Program-made: the position numbers and the translations under genes | The notes under the pieces: generated by a model | Database searches by the model: none | Told to the model about the DNA's origin: nothing | What the model saw: the letters and a program-made list of their open reading frames with translations, nothing else | NCBI RefSeq assembly: GCF_009299505.1 | Contig: NZ_WBSM01000003.1 | Span: 25,827 to 89,826 of the forward strand | DNA: 64,000 nt | From: Bifidobacterium ramosum | GTDB lineage: Bacteria; Actinomycetota; Actinomycetes; Actinomycetales; Bifidobacteriaceae | Direction of reading: 5' to 3' | Shown: piece by piece, positions 7,518 through 17,131 of the stretch | How positions within the stretch are numbered: the first letter of the stretch is position 1 | Layout of the letters: each line of letters starts with the position of its first letter

Positions 7518-9854
7518 ATGACCGCACCCGCACAGCCCCAGCCACACCGGCGACCCGGCACAACCGGCACGCCCGGCAACGCAACCGCCAGCCGCACACC
7601 CGCCACACGCGCCGCCATCACCCACCGCATCGCTGCAACCGCCCGCTGGACCCTCGCCGTGCTCGCCTGCCTGTGGATCGCCCTGTGCATCGGCGTCGGT
7701 CCGCTCTACTGGGAGGACGGCTCGATCGCTGACTGGACCGCAGCGAACACCACGTACGCCATCGCCGCGTTTGCAGTAACGTTCGCCATCGTCTGGACGC
7801 TCGCCCGCCGCGGCGCCGGCCTGCGCGCCCTGCCGAGCACCTGGCACCTGCCGATGGAATGGCGCGCGTGGAACCGCAAGGTCCGCGCCGGCAAGGTCAT
7901 GACGACCTTCCGCCGCGTGTTCGCCGTCATCGGCCGCGGTCTCACCCACGCCACCGACCGCTCGTGGAAGATCCTGCTGATCCTGCTCGTCGGCTGGCTG
8001 TGGATCCCGGCCACCCTGCTCAGCGCGTTCGGCGCGGACATCCGCTCGCAGGCGCGCGAGTTCAGCTGGGCATGGAACCAGTGGACCGGCATGACGCAGC
8101 CGTACATCGGCTTCTTTTCGTTCGTGCCGATGGACATCTATCCCACCGCGCACTACATGTGGCCCGACAACCCGACGTTCCTCACCGATCAGCACAACGT
8201 GGTGCTCACCGTGATCTACGGCGGCGCAGCGGCGATCTCCCGCTATCTCACCGACTCGAACGACGCCGGGTTCGTGGTGCTGTCGGCGTTGCAGTGGCTG
8301 TTCGCCGCGTTCTGCTGCGCGTCGGCCGCGAACCGGTTCCTCAACCTGCCGTGGCTGCGTCCGGCCTACGCCGCCGGCGCGCCCGACTATCTGCGCCCGG
8401 AGCGCCCGCGTTACCGCCGTCCGGTGGAGTTCGCGCGGCCGGAGCGCGGCATGCGGTCGTCGTTGACGATCACGCAGCTGCCGCCGCTGCCGTGGCCGGA
8501 TCGTGCGGCCGGCGGGTTCGCACGGTTCGTGATCCTCGCGTTCTTCCTGACGTGCCCGCTCGCGTTGTTCTCGACGATTTCGCTGACCAAGTCGCCGTTG
8601 TTCGCGTTCTCGTTCGTCTGGTGGTTCGGCGTGTGGATCGAACTGCATATGACGTGGCGTCGCGGCAAGGTGTCGGCGCGCAATCCGCTCGGTCATATCA
8701 TCGCGTTGCCGAAACGGTCGACGATCGCGTTCGTCGCGTCGACGTGCATGATGCTGATCTCCGCGAAGTACGCGTGGTATATCGTCGCGTTGCAGATCGT
8801 CCTCGCGCTGGTCGCCGACCGCAAACGCTGGCGCACGTACGTCGTCGCGCTCGTCCTGCCGGTTGTCCTCATCCACGGCGGCACCACGGCGATGATCTCG
8901 TCGGGCATGATCATCGGCGGCGATCCGATCGAAAGTCGCGGCGTGCAGCTGCAGATGATCGCGCGCGTCGCCAAACTCAATCCGAACGGCATCCCGGCCG
9001 ACGCGCGCAAGAAACTCGAGCCGATCTTCAACCTCGATCAGATGGCCGAGGCGTACTTCCGGCAGGACGCCGACCCGGTCAAGTCGTCGGGCATCCAGTC
9101 GAAGAAGGTGAGCTACAAGTGGCGCACGGTCACGGCCGACGACATGAAGGACTTCAACGCGGCATGGCTCGAGATCACCAAGGCGAACCCGGTGATCGCG
9201 CTCGACGCGCTGCTCGCGGAATGCTTCGGCTATTTCGATCCGACCGATCTGCCGTACGTGTCGATGGACTACTACGTGACGAGCGACTACGTGCAGAAGA
9301 GCAGCACGTGGCTCAAGTCGGTCAATCACGACTGGCGCGAGACCGTGGTCGGGTTCGCGCGCGGCTGGGGGTCGATTCCGCTGCTCGGCTGGCTCACGCA
9401 CGGCAATTTCTACGTGACGATGACGTTGCTCATCGGCGCGGCGGAGGTGATTCTGCGGCGGTGGCGTACGCTGCTCACGCATATGCCGCTGCTGTTGCTC
9501 ATGGGCGTGATGGCGACCGCGCCGGCGAACAATTTCGAACGGCATATGCTGCCGGTCGCGTTCGTGTTCGGGTTCGTGTGTCTGACGTTCTGGCGGGAGA
9601 CGCAGGCGGCGAAAGCGGCGGCTGCGAACGCTGGCCTGACTGCGGAACGGGCGACAGTTCAAACGTCGCCGCGGTCGGATAACGGTGCGAACGTTAGCGC
9701 TGGCATTGACATTAACGCAACCGTTGGCACGGCTGCGAACGTTGGCGACAATGTCAATGCGAACGTAGGCAACACAGCGAACGTAAGCAGTGCAGTGAAC
9801 GTGAGTGCCGCGGAAGACGCGAGCGCCGCGGAGCAGACGACTAAGCTGGACTGA
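7518..9854 (+). CDS. Large polytopic membrane protein, DUF6020/glycosyltransferase-like
   Basis: A 778-residue protein with many hydrophobic helices, including WTLAVLACLWIALCIGVG (49-66), ILLILLVGWLWIPATLL, FARFVILAFFLTCPLALF, IAFVASTCMMLISAKYAWYI and VVALVLPVVLI. There is a soluble region from about residue 470 to 600. The layout resembles the actinobacterial DUF6020 family and other multi-pass polyprenyl-sugar glycosyltransferase-like proteins; I cannot assign a substrate. The last 70 residues are low in complexity, rich in Asn/Val/Ala (NVGDNVNANVGNTANVSSA), and encoded by an imperfect DNA repeat at about 9680-9830. The Shine-Dalgarno is weak. The next gene starts 1 nt after the stop. Envelope biogenesis is a guess from topology only. 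Confidence 0.6.
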   Translation: MTAPAQPQPHRRPGTTGTPGNATASRTPATRAAITHRIAATARWTLAVLACLWIALCIGVGPLYWEDGSIADWTAANTTYAIAAFAVTFAIVWTLARRGAGLRALPSTWHLPMEWRAWNRKVRAGKVMTTFRRVFAVIGRGLTHATDRSWKILLILLVGWLWIPATLLSAFGADIRSQAREFSWAWNQWTGMTQPYIGFFSFVPMDIYPTAHYMWPDNPTFLTDQHNVVLTVIYGGAAAISRYLTDSNDAGFVVLSALQWLFAAFCCASAANRFLNLPWLRPAYAAGAPDYLRPERPRYRRPVEFARPERGMRSSLTITQLPPLPWPDRAAGGFARFVILAFFLTCPLALFSTISLTKSPLFAFSFVWWFGVWIELHMTWRRGKVSARNPLGHIIALPKRSTIAFVASTCMMLISAKYAWYIVALQIVLALVADRKRWRTYVVALVLPVVLIHGGTTAMISSGMIIGGDPIESRGVQLQMIARVAKLNPNGIPADARKKLEPIFNLDQMAEAYFRQDADPVKSSGIQSKKVSYKWRTVTADDMKDFNAAWLEITKANPVIALDALLAECFGYFDPTDLPYVSMDYYVTSDYVQKSSTWLKSVNHDWRETVVGFARGWGSIPLLGWLTHGNFYVTMTLLIGAAEVILRRWRTLLTHMPLLLLMGVMATAPANNFERHMLPVAFVFGFVCLTFWRETQAAKAAAANAGLTAERATVQTSPRSDNGANVSAGIDINATVGTAANVGDNVNANVGNTANVSSAVNVSAAEDASAAEQTTKLD

Positions 9855-9855
9855 T

Positions 9856-10779
9856 ATGACGACGCAACGTGACATGACGGAACAAGACCTGACGACGGGC
9901 AGCGGCGTAACGCCGCAACGTACGGCCGGGGATGTGTTGGATCTGATCACGACGCACGACGGCGATGTGGAGACCGTTGCGTTCGAATGTCTGGCAGGCG
10001 GGCTGACGGATGCGCGCGTGGCGTCGCTGATGCATGTGTTGGGATGGTCCGATGACGTGCGATGCTTTGCGGTGGCCGGGTTCGCGCCGACTGTCGGCGG
10101 CGGCGCGACGGGCGGATTCGGCGGTGATGCCGTGATGCATACGTTGGCGCGGTTGCGTACGACGGCACATGATCTGGGCGGATCGCTGGTGATCGCCGGC
10201 ACGCATGAGGGAATCTGCGTGGTGCTGACCGCGTCGCGTGCGGCAGCGACGCCCGAGGTGACCTGCACGGCGATGATGGGCGTGTTCGACGCCGACCGGC
10301 CGGTGGCGCTCGGTCCGGAACGGCATGGTGTACACGGCGCGTCGGCCACGATCCGTGCGGCGCTGGCCACGCTGGCGGCGGCGCCGGCGATCCGGGAATC
10401 TCGTGCGGCGCAAGGCGCGGGTAGACCGACGAGCGTCGCGAGGCAGGAATTGAACCGTCTGGTGCGGGCAGAGGACGCGTTGCCCGAACGGGCGTTGCTG
10501 GGCGACGAGGATGCGAAACGTGAACTGATCGACGCGGTATACGGCAGTTTGGCCGCAGGCGGCGCGGACGATCCGACGCTGGAGACGGTCTCGACGTTCG
10601 TGTTGTCCGGCGGATCGCTGGAGACGACGGCGAAGGCGCTGAACGTGCATCCGAACACTGTGCGATACCGGTTGAAGCGCGCCGCCGACACCACCGGATG
10701 GGATGCCACCGACCCCCGCGAGGCCTACGTCCTGCGCACCGCCATCGCCCTAGGCCGCATCGCCGCCGCTCGCTCCTAA
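9856..10779 (+). CDS. FasR/PucR-type transcriptional regulator with C-terminal HTH
   Basis: A 307-residue protein whose last 60 residues carry the PucR/CdaR-type helix-turn-helix: FVLSGGSLETTAKALNVHPN, TVRYRLKRAADTTGWDA, then AYVLRTAIALGRI. The N-terminal 200 residues form the poorly conserved sensory part of this actinobacterial group. In streptomycetes the homologue FasR activates fatty-acid synthesis genes. Its location 10 kb from fas-acc suggests, but does not prove, a role in lipid control. The ATG at 9856 directly follows the upstream TGA (9852-9854), so it is probably translated from the same mRNA as the membrane protein. Confidence 0.7.
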   Translation: MTTQRDMTEQDLTTGSGVTPQRTAGDVLDLITTHDGDVETVAFECLAGGLTDARVASLMHVLGWSDDVRCFAVAGFAPTVGGGATGGFGGDAVMHTLARLRTTAHDLGGSLVIAGTHEGICVVLTASRAAATPEVTCTAMMGVFDADRPVALGPERHGVHGASATIRAALATLAAAPAIRESRAAQGAGRPTSVARQELNRLVRAEDALPERALLGDEDAKRELIDAVYGSLAAGGADDPTLETVSTFVLSGGSLETTAKALNVHPNTVRYRLKRAADTTGWDATDPREAYVLRTAIALGRIAAARS

Positions 10780-11036
10780 TCCCCCTCCGCTCCCCTTCCC
10801 CCTAACGGACAACCAGCCGATTCCACCCACATAATCGGCTGGTTGTCCGTTGGAAAAACGGACGTACCAGCGGGACGATCCACCACCCCTAACGGAAACG
10901 ACAACCGGACGATCCATCCCAGACAACACGTTCCGCTTACCCCTCTAACGGGCATACAGCCGATTCACCCCACCAAATCGACTGTATGTCCGTTGGGGGA
11001 AGAGAACGAAGGCTCCCGCACGGCATCCAGATACGA
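10780..11036. repeat. Two family A hairpins downstream of the regulator gene
   Basis: Copies at 10803-10851 (variant arms ACGGACAACCAGCCGATT / AATCGGCTGGTTGTCCGT) and 10946-10995 (ACGGGCATACAGCCGATT with right arm AATCGACTGTATGTCCGT). The first begins 23 bp after the stop codon. No gene is seen in the rest of this stretch. Confidence 0.9.
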
Positions 11037-11071
11037 CAGGGCCCGCGCTGCGTAACGCAACGCGGGCCCTG
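11037..11071 (-). terminator. Probable rplA terminator hairpin
   Basis: Strong GC hairpin (CAGGGCCCGCG, loop, CGCGGGCCCTG) 70 bp beyond the rplA stop. The T-run on the minus strand is poor, so this is called from stem strength and position. Confidence 0.55.
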
Positions 11072-11141
11072 TACTGTCAGTCACTCTGTCAGTCACTCAC
11101 CGTGACCGTATGATCCGATTCGTTCAACGAACGAGACGGAA

Positions 11142-11834
11142 TCAGGCAACGGTCATCGGGTCGACCGGGACGCCCGGGTTCATCGTGGAGGTGATGGTCG
11201 CCTTGGTGACGTAACGGCCCTTCACGGTGGACGGCTTGAGACGCTTGACTTCGTCGGCCACGGCCTTGAAGTTCTCGTCCAGAGCGGCCTCGTCGAAGCT
11301 CATCTTGCCGATGAGGAAGGAGAGGTTGCCGTGCTTGTCGACGCGGAAGTCGACCTTGCCGCCCTTGATCTCGTTGACGGCCTTGGTCACGTCCATGGTG
11401 ACGGTGCCGGTCTTCGGGTTCGGCATGAGGCCACGCGGACCGAGCACGCGGCCGAGGCGGCCGACCTTGCCCATCATGTCCGGGGTGGCGACGACGGCGT
11501 CGAAGTCGAGGAAGCCGTCAGCGACCTTCGCGATCAGGTCGTCATCACCGACGATGTCGGCGCCGGCCTCGGTAGCCTCGGTGGCCTTCGGGCCACGGGC
11601 GAACACGAGGACCTTGGCGGTCTTACCAGTGCCGTGAGGCAGCAGGACGGAGCCACGCACCAGCTGGTCAGCCTTGCGCGGGTCCACGTTCAGGCGCAGC
11701 ACCGCTTCCACGGTCTGGTCGAACTTGTACTCCGGCATGCTCTTGAGGAGCGCGATGGCCTCGTTGGCGGTGTAGAGGTTGTTGCGATCGACCTTCTCGG
11801 CCGCTTCGCGATACTTCTTGGAACGCTGTACCAT
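11142..11834 (-). CDS. rplA: 50S ribosomal protein L1
   Basis: This 230-residue protein is full length for L1 ([21 protein letters not shown] start; [17 protein letters not shown] signature near residue 125). It binds 23S rRNA at the L1 stalk and helps tRNA exit from the E site. In many bacteria it also represses its own rplK-rplA operon by binding the mRNA. It lies 17 bp downstream of rplK on the same strand with an AGGAGAAGGACTA Shine-Dalgarno. In many actinobacteria secE-nusG sit just upstream of rplK; here they are 28 kb away. Confidence 0.97.
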   Translation of the reverse strand: MVQRSKKYREAAEKVDRNNLYTANEAIALLKSMPEYKFDQTVEAVLRLNVDPRKADQLVRGSVLLPHGTGKTAKVLVFARGPKATEATEAGADIVGDDDLIAKVADGFLDFDAVVATPDMMGKVGRLGRVLGPRGLMPNPKTGTVTMDVTKAVNEIKGGKVDFRVDKHGNLSFLIGKMSFDEAALDENFKAVADEVKRLKPSTVKGRYVTKATITSTMNPGVPVDPMTVA

Positions 11835-11851
11835 TAGTCCTTCTCCTCTTC

Positions 11852-12283
11852 TCAGTCGGTGACCGTGATGCCCATCGAACGGGCGGTGCCCTCGATGATC
11901 TTCATGCCGGCTTCGATGTCACGAGCGGACAGATCGGCCATCTTGGTTTCGGCGATCTCGCGGACCTGAGCCTTGGTGACGGAGCCGACCTTGTGGGTCA
12001 GCGGGTTCTCGGTGCCCTTTTCGATGCCGGCAGCCTTCTTGAGCAGAGCCGCGGCCGGCGGGGTCTTGAGGATGAAGGTGAAGGAACGGTCTTCGAAGAC
12101 GGTGATCTCGACCGGGATGACCTGACCCATCTTGTCCTGCGTCTGGGCGTTGTACGCCTTGCAGAAGTCCATGATGTTCACGCCATGGGAACCCAGAGCC
12201 GGGCCCAGCGGCGGAGCCGGGTTGGCCTTGCCGGCCTGGATCTGGAGCTTGATCAGCGCCGTGACCTTCTTTTTAGGAGCCAT
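11852..12283 (-). CDS. rplK: 50S ribosomal protein L11
   Basis: This 143-residue protein begins [20 protein letters not shown] and shows the [19 protein letters not shown] signature. L11 forms the GTPase-associated centre with 23S rRNA, contacts elongation factors and is needed for RelA activation. The start at 12283 is chosen because MAPKKK is the conserved N-terminus and an AGAAAGAAGAACC Shine-Dalgarno precedes it. The open frame extends a further 49 codons upstream, but that part has no similarity to L11. It is the first gene of rplK-rplA. Confidence 0.97.
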   Translation of the reverse strand: MAPKKKVTALIKLQIQAGKANPAPPLGPALGSHGVNIMDFCKAYNAQTQDKMGQVIPVEITVFEDRSFTFILKTPPAAALLKKAAGIEKGTENPLTHKVGSVTKAQVREIAETKMADLSARDIEAGMKIIEGTARSMGITVTD

Positions 12284-12854
12284 TGTATGGTTCTTCTTTC
12301 TATGAAGCGGTGATAATGGCGAACGCCTTGGTCTCCCGCGGCGAACTCCTCCCGCAACCGTATGATTGCTGTGCTGTGCTAGCAGGCTTTCGTACGCACT
12401 GTCCGCACGTCGATGGCCCTCCAGACACAAACCATCTCATTATGCCGTATCGTGACGACAATCGTCACGTCGACGGACGTTCGCACTCCCCACGCAACTC
12501 GCCCATCACAACGCCCACCCATACCGCAACGGACATACAGCCGATTCGGTATGGGAAATCGACTGTATGTCCGTTGAGAGCAAGCATGTACGTTCGGGGA
12601 AGCGCTGAGCATGGCAACGACGACAGCAGATTACTGTTACCTCGTCAACTTGCTCCCTATCTTCAACGGACATACAGCCGATTACGGTAGGCAAATCGAC
12701 TGTATGTCCGTTGAGAAAAGTGTGTTACGGGAGGGGAAACCCGTACATCGGCGGAATCGTCGCGCTACCGTCTCTCCTCCCCAACGGACATACGGCCGAT
12801 TACGGGCAACGAATCGGCTGTATGTCCGTTACGAAGAGACGAACGAGACGCACG
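12284..12854. repeat. rplK promoter region followed by three family A hairpins
   Basis: About 240 bp upstream of rplK hold no gene and presumably the ribosomal-protein promoter, although I cannot place -35/-10 boxes with confidence. Family A copies follow at 12527-12577, 12664-12712 and 12783-12830. The last lies 25 bp beyond the stop of the MFS gene. Confidence 0.85.
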
Positions 12855-14357
12855 TCAGCGCCGGGTCAGCTCCTCCTCAATCTGCTCGAGCGACTTGCCC
12901 TTCGTCTCCGGCACGAACCGCAGCACGAACGGAATCGACAGCGCGGCGAACACGCCGAAGATCGCGAACGGGCCGCCCACGTTGTTGCCGAACGCGTCGA
13001 GCAGCATGAGGAAGAACTGCGACACGATGAAGTTGCCGAGCCAGTTCGCGGCCGAACCGAACGACGAGCCGATGCCGCGCACCGACAGCGGGAAGATCTC
13101 GCCGACAAGCACCCACGCGATCGGTCCCCACGACACCGCGAAGCCGAGGATGTAGAACGCGATCAGGATCATCGTCGGCACGGCGAGCGCCGACACGTCG
13201 CCCACGAAGTTCATCACGGAGAGGATCGCCAGCGCGACGGTCATCACGACGGAACCGAAGATGAGCAGCTGTTTGCGGCCGAACCGGTCCATGATCATCG
13301 TCGCGACGATCGTGGAGACGAAGTTCACGACGCCGATGCCGACCGACACCCAGATCGCGTCGTTTTCGGGGAAACCGAAGCCCTTGATGAACACCTGCGG
13401 CAGGAAGTAGATGACCGAGTTGATGCCGACGAGCTGCTGGAACAGCATGATGCCGACGGCCGCGACGAGCGCCGGCCGGGCGATGCGAAACAGTTCGCGC
13501 ACGCCGCCCTTGGTGTCCTGCGCGGCGACTTCCTTGATCTCGTCAAGCTCGAGCTGCACCTGCGTCTGGTCGACGTCCGTGCGGATGAGCGTGAGCACCT
13601 TGAAGGCGTTGCGCTCGTCGCCCTTGTTGACGAGGTAGCGCGGCGATTCCGGCAGCAGGATGCCGCCGATGAGCAGCAGCGCGGCCGGCACGAGCGCCGA
13701 ACCGAGCATCCAACGCCAGTCGGCGAAGCCGAGCAGATCGTGGCCGAGGAAGCCGAGGTTCGAGGCGTACGCGAGCAGGATGCCGAACGTGATCATGAGC
13801 TGGAACAGCGTGGACAGCGAGCCGCGGCGCTCCTTCGGCGCGAGTTCGGCGAGATAGGCCGGGGTGAGCGCGGAGGCCGCGCCGACCGCGAGGCCGAGGA
13901 TGATGCGGGCGGCGACCATCATGAGAAAGCCGGTGGAGGCGGCGCACAGGCCGGAGCCAATGAGGAACAGGATCGCGGAGACGATGAGCAGCTTCTTGCG
14001 GCCGAAGCGGTCGGACAGCGCGCCGATCGACAGCGCGCCGACGCACGAGCCGATGAGCACGGACGACGTGATGAAGCCGGTCTGCGAGACGGTCAGGCCG
14101 AAGTCGGATTCGATGAGCGGCGACGCGCCGGAGATGATGCCGGTGTCGAAGCCGAACAGCATGCCGCCGAGCGCGCCGAACGTGAAGATGAACGCCCCGT
14201 TGAGCGGGAATCGCGTGGAGAAGGTGCGCGATTCGACGGTTTCGATGGTGTCGATGATGCCGGCGGCGTTCGCGGAGGCGTTGGTTTCGGTGGGTTTGGT
14301 TGATGCTTTGGTTTCGGTGGGTTCAGTGGTTTCGGTGAATGATGCAGTCGTCGTCAT
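12855..14357 (-). CDS. MFS sugar:H+ symporter (sugar porter family, GlcP-like)
   Basis: A 500-residue transporter with 12 predicted helices and the sugar-porter signatures: GGMLFGFDTGIISGA in helix 1, DRFGRKKLL between helices 2 and 3, PESPRYLVNKGDE before the central loop, QQLVGINSVIYF in helix 7, DRFGRKQLLI between helices 8 and 9, and PETKGKSLEQIEEEL at the C-terminus. Known substrates of close families are glucose, galactose, xylose and arabinose; bifidobacterial GlcP is a glucose carrier of this type. The start ATG at 14357 has a GGAAGGATCGACC Shine-Dalgarno. The N-terminal 40 residues are a Thr/Glu/Ala-rich cytosolic tail (TETTEPTETKAS). A long hairpin and operator-like sites lie just upstream. 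It is monocistronic. Confidence 0.85.
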   Translation of the reverse strand: MTTTASFTETTEPTETKASTKPTETNASANAAGIIDTIETVESRTFSTRFPLNGAFIFTFGALGGMLFGFDTGIISGASPLIESDFGLTVSQTGFITSSVLIGSCVGALSIGALSDRFGRKKLLIVSAILFLIGSGLCAASTGFLMMVAARIILGLAVGAASALTPAYLAELAPKERRGSLSTLFQLMITFGILLAYASNLGFLGHDLLGFADWRWMLGSALVPAALLLIGGILLPESPRYLVNKGDERNAFKVLTLIRTDVDQTQVQLELDEIKEVAAQDTKGGVRELFRIARPALVAAVGIMLFQQLVGINSVIYFLPQVFIKGFGFPENDAIWVSVGIGVVNFVSTIVATMIMDRFGRKQLLIFGSVVMTVALAILSVMNFVGDVSALAVPTMILIAFYILGFAVSWGPIAWVLVGEIFPLSVRGIGSSFGSAANWLGNFIVSQFFLMLLDAFGNNVGGPFAIFGVFAALSIPFVLRFVPETKGKSLEQIEEELTRR

Positions 14358-14388
14358 GGTCGATCCTTCCGTCGTCCTCGATTTCAGC

Positions 14389-14468
14389 CGAAACGAACAA
14401 GACCTGAGACAGGGCGACGTACGGAATGATCGATACGGTTGCCCAGTCTCAGGTCTTGCCTCGTTTCG
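14389..14468 (-). promoter_or_regulatory. Long hairpin in the leader of the MFS sugar transporter
   Basis: The arms 14389-14415 and 14441-14468 are complementary over 26 of about 28 positions (core AAGACCTGAGAC / GTCTCAGGTCTT, outer CGAAACGA / TCGTTTCG) around a 25-nt loop. The structure lies 31 bp upstream of the start codon, in the probable 5' untranslated region. No T-run follows on the minus strand, so it is not a plain terminator. It could be a leader regulatory structure, an mRNA stabiliser or another intergenic hairpin element. Confidence 0.6.
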
Positions 14469-14553
14469 AGTAACAACCCTGTTCACTGCGTTTGATTGGT
14501 GTATTCAGGATACGACGGCGACGTGTACGACACTCCGATCATCAGAAAATATT

Positions 14554-14570
14554 TTGCAATCGATTACCAC
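14554..14570. promoter_or_regulatory. LacI-type operator candidate upstream of the sugar transporter
   Basis: TTGCAATCGATTACCAC has the CG-centred dyad (AATCGATT) typical of LacI/GalR-family operators. It lies about 200 bp upstream of the MFS start. Inferred from symmetry and context only. Confidence 0.3.
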
Positions 14571-14655
14571 TGGATTTACAACGATTACAGGCGTTACTTA
14601 TCACTGTTGTTACGCCCTGTTTCTCACGTCTCGCGCCGATTGCCTTTTTCTTTGT

Positions 14656-14704
14656 GACGGACATACAGCCGATTACGGCGCGTAATCGGCTGTATGTCCG
14701 TCAT
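14656..14704. repeat. Family A hairpin with 23-bp perfect arms
   Basis: TGACGGACATACAGCCGATT through ACG, a 3-nt loop, and the exact reverse complement. The flanks outside the core (TG/CA) also pair. Confidence 0.9.
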
Positions 14705-14750
14705 CACAGAGGCAGGGGCAGGGAGATCCGTCACGGATCAAGAGCAGAGG

Positions 14751-14785
14751 CAGAAAAGAAGAAACCCGGCGGGGAGACCGCCGGG
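14751..14785 (-). terminator. Rho-independent terminator, minus strand
   Basis: On the minus strand, CCCGGCGGTCTCCCCGCCGGG is followed by TTTCTTCTTTTCT. It lies 200 bp downstream of metG, the nearest upstream gene on that strand. Confidence 0.7.
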
Positions 14786-14922
14786 CGAGAGAGAAGAGAG
14801 AAGAAGGGTTCAGTTATGGGGTTCGCCTGGAACCTCGCCATCGGCCGTAACCGTTGACATGCTCTATATAACCGTCCGTTTCTTGGAGGAACGATGCGCC
14901 TTCCTCACAAAACCCTGTGAAT

Positions 14923-14958
14923 CGTGTGACGGGATTGTGGATTCCACCCCGTCACACG
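14923..14958 (-). terminator. Hairpin immediately downstream of metG
   Basis: The arms CGTGTGACGGG / CCCGTCACACG with a 13-nt loop start 29 bp after the metG stop. On the minus strand ATTCACAGGGTTTTG follows, a weak T-run. Likely a first termination or 3'-end stabilising hairpin. Confidence 0.5.
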
Positions 14959-14986
14959 GTTCCGTGACGACGCTGCGCCACTGCCG

Positions 14987-16849
14987 TCACTTGTTCAGTT
15001 CGGCCTTGGCGGCAGCGAGGCGCTTGGCCTCGGCCTCGCGGCGGGCGGCGAGCGCCTCGTCGAAACGGGCCAGCTCCTCCTCCACGGCCTCCTGCGGGAT
15101 CTTCGCGAAGATCGGCGTCGGCTTGGCCACCGGGGTGCCCGGCACGATCGCCTCGCGCTTCCACGGGTGCACGGTCTCGCCGAACTTGTAGTCGCCGGTG
15201 ATGATCGGGTATTCGAAGCCCGGCTTGTCGAGGTCCTCGACCTCCTCGATGCGCGGCAGTGGCGAGAAGGTGCCGGTGCCGCCGAGCGCCTCCCACACCT
15301 TCTGCGCGGAGTGCGGCAGGAACGGCGCAAGCAGGTGGTTCGCGTCGGACACGGCCTGCGCGGCCACGTGCAGCACGGTGCCGAGGCGGGCCGGATTGTC
15401 CTTGATCTTCCACGGTTCGGTGGCGGAGATGTACTTGTTGATGTCGCCGACGATCTTCATGGCCTCGTTCAGCGCGCCCTTCTGGCGGTGGTGTTCGATC
15501 AGTCCACCGACAGTCGCGAACGCGGCCTCGGCCTCGTCGAGCAGCGCACGGTCCTCATCGGTCATAGACGCCTCGTCGAGCGCCGGGATCTCACCGAAGT
15601 TCTTGTTGATGAGGTTCGCGACGCGGTTGACCAAATTACCCCACGAGGAAGCCAGCTCCTCGTTGTTGTGACGCACGAACTCGGCCCACGTAAAGTCGGA
15701 GTCGGAGGATTCCGGGCCGGCCACGGAGATGTAGTAGCGCACCGCGTCCACGGGGTAGCGGGCGAGGATGTCCTTGACGTAGATGACGATGCCGCGCGAG
15801 GAGGAGAACTTCTTGCCTTCCATCGTCATGAACTCGGAAGCCACGACCTGCTCAGGCATGTTGAGCGGGCCGTATTCGCCGGTCTCGCCGCCCTTGGAGC
15901 CCTGGCCGTTGTACGCAAGCATCTCGGACGGCCAGATCTGCGAGTGGAACGTGATGTTGTCCTTGCCCATGAAGTAGTAGGCCGGGGACGCCGGGTCGTT
16001 CCACCACGCGCGCCACGCCTCCGGGTCGCCCTTGCGGCGCGCCCATTCGATCGACGCCGACAGGTAGCCGATCACCGCGTCGAACCACACGTACAGCTTC
16101 TTGTTCGGGTTGTCGATCCAGCCCGCGACCGGGACCGGGATGCCCCAGTCGATGTCGCGCGTGATGGCGCGCGGCTTGACCTCCTTGAACAGGCCGATCG
16201 AGAAGTTGATGACGTTGGTGCGCCAGCCGGTGCGGGTCTTGAGCCACGCGAGGTTCGCGTCGGCGAGCGCCGGCAGGTCGAGGAAGTAGTGTTCGGTCTC
16301 CTCGAAGCGCGGGGTTTCGCCGTTGATCTTGGAGACGGGGTTGATGAGCTCGTCCGGATCGAGCTCGTTGCCGCAGGCGTCGCACTGGTCGCCGCGCGCG
16401 CCCTCGGTGTGGCAGATCGGGCATTCGCCCTCGATGTAGCGGTCCGGCAGGGTGCGGCCGGTGGACGGCGAGATCGCGACTTTCTGCGTGCCCTTGTAGA
16501 TATAGCCGTTCTTGAGGCACTGCTTGAACAGCTCCTGCACCACGTGCTCGTGGTTGCCGGTGGTGGTGCGGGTGAACAGGTCGTAGCTCAGGCCGAGATC
16601 GCACAGGTCCTTGGCGATGACGCGGTTGTAGCGGTTGGCGAGCTCCTGTGCGGTCACGCCTTCCTTTTCGGCTTCGACGAGGATCGGGGTGCCGTGTTCG
16701 TCGGTGCCGGACACCATCAGGACGTCGTTGCCCTTCATGCGCTCGTAGCGCGCGTAGACGTCGGACGGCACACCGAAGCCGGCGACGTGACCGATATGAC
16801 GGGGGCCGTTCGCGTACGGCCATGCAACATTCACCAGAATATGACTCAT
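14987..16849 (-). CDS. metG: Methionyl-tRNA synthetase
   Basis: A 620-residue class Ia aminoacyl-tRNA synthetase that charges elongator and initiator tRNA-Met. Landmarks are the HIGH motif exactly as HIGH at 18-21, a zinc knuckle with Cys143, Cys146, Cys156 and Cys159 (CPICH, CDAC), WGIPVP near 240, the KMSKS-equivalent KKFSSSRG near 345, and an alpha-helical anticodon-binding domain. The C-terminal ~60 residues form an Ala/Glu-rich helical tail. There is no C-terminal tRNA-binding EMAP domain, consistent with the shorter MetRS form. Its upstream space holds DnaA-like boxes and a divergent accessory cassette that separates it from rsmI. Confidence 0.96.
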   Translation of the reverse strand: MSHILVNVAWPYANGPRHIGHVAGFGVPSDVYARYERMKGNDVLMVSGTDEHGTPILVEAEKEGVTAQELANRYNRVIAKDLCDLGLSYDLFTRTTTGNHEHVVQELFKQCLKNGYIYKGTQKVAISPSTGRTLPDRYIEGECPICHTEGARGDQCDACGNELDPDELINPVSKINGETPRFEETEHYFLDLPALADANLAWLKTRTGWRTNVINFSIGLFKEVKPRAITRDIDWGIPVPVAGWIDNPNKKLYVWFDAVIGYLSASIEWARRKGDPEAWRAWWNDPASPAYYFMGKDNITFHSQIWPSEMLAYNGQGSKGGETGEYGPLNMPEQVVASEFMTMEGKKFSSSRGIVIYVKDILARYPVDAVRYYISVAGPESSDSDFTWAEFVRHNNEELASSWGNLVNRVANLINKNFGEIPALDEASMTDEDRALLDEAEAAFATVGGLIEHHRQKGALNEAMKIVGDINKYISATEPWKIKDNPARLGTVLHVAAQAVSDANHLLAPFLPHSAQKVWEALGGTGTFSPLPRIEEVEDLDKPGFEYPIITGDYKFGETVHPWKREAIVPGTPVAKPTPIFAKIPQEAVEEELARFDEALAARREAEAKRLAAAKAELNK

Positions 16850-16944
16850 AGTCCCTGATTATCAGGCTCAGCGGGGACACCGCGCGCACGGCTCGCCTGT
16901 GCGGAACCGTCCCGGCTTGGACGGCGTTGACGCCGGCGTTTCGC

Positions 16945-16966
16945 AGCCACTCGGTTTCGGCTGTAT
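16945..16966. repeat. Half of a family A element
   Basis: TTTCGGCTGTATGTCCGC without a matching left arm nearby; the sequence before it (CGCAGCCACTCGG) is only weakly complementary. Probably a relic. Confidence 0.6.
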
Positions 16967-17018
16967 GTCCGCACCGGTCTTGCGGGAACCGACTGTATCG
17001 TCATTGGCCATCCGCACG

Positions 17019-17078
17019 TTATCCACTGACTTATCCACAATTTTTGTCAAAAATCGCGTTTTTGTCCACATATCCACA
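17019..17078. promoter_or_regulatory. Four DnaA-box-like sites upstream of metG and the accessory cassette
   Basis: TTATCCACT (17019), TTATCCACA (17031, perfect consensus), TTGTCCACA (17062) and ATATCCACA (17070), all in the same orientation within 60 bp, with T-rich sequence between. No replication gene is adjacent. Might titrate DnaA or affect the divergent promoters. Confidence 0.5.
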
Positions 17079-17131
17079 TTTTTCGTATCGCCGATGGCAC
17101 CCGGCGTGTCTCATCGCATAAGGTCGTCACC

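Noticed and set aside
7479..10709. 1076-codon minus-strand open frame
   Set aside because: Antisense to the membrane protein and the FasR-like regulator, both with recognisable domains on the plus strand. The translated sequence is Arg/Ala/Pro-rich noise.
11852..12430. 49-residue N-terminal extension of L11
   Set aside because: The upstream codons have no L11 similarity, and a good Shine-Dalgarno stands before MAPKKK.
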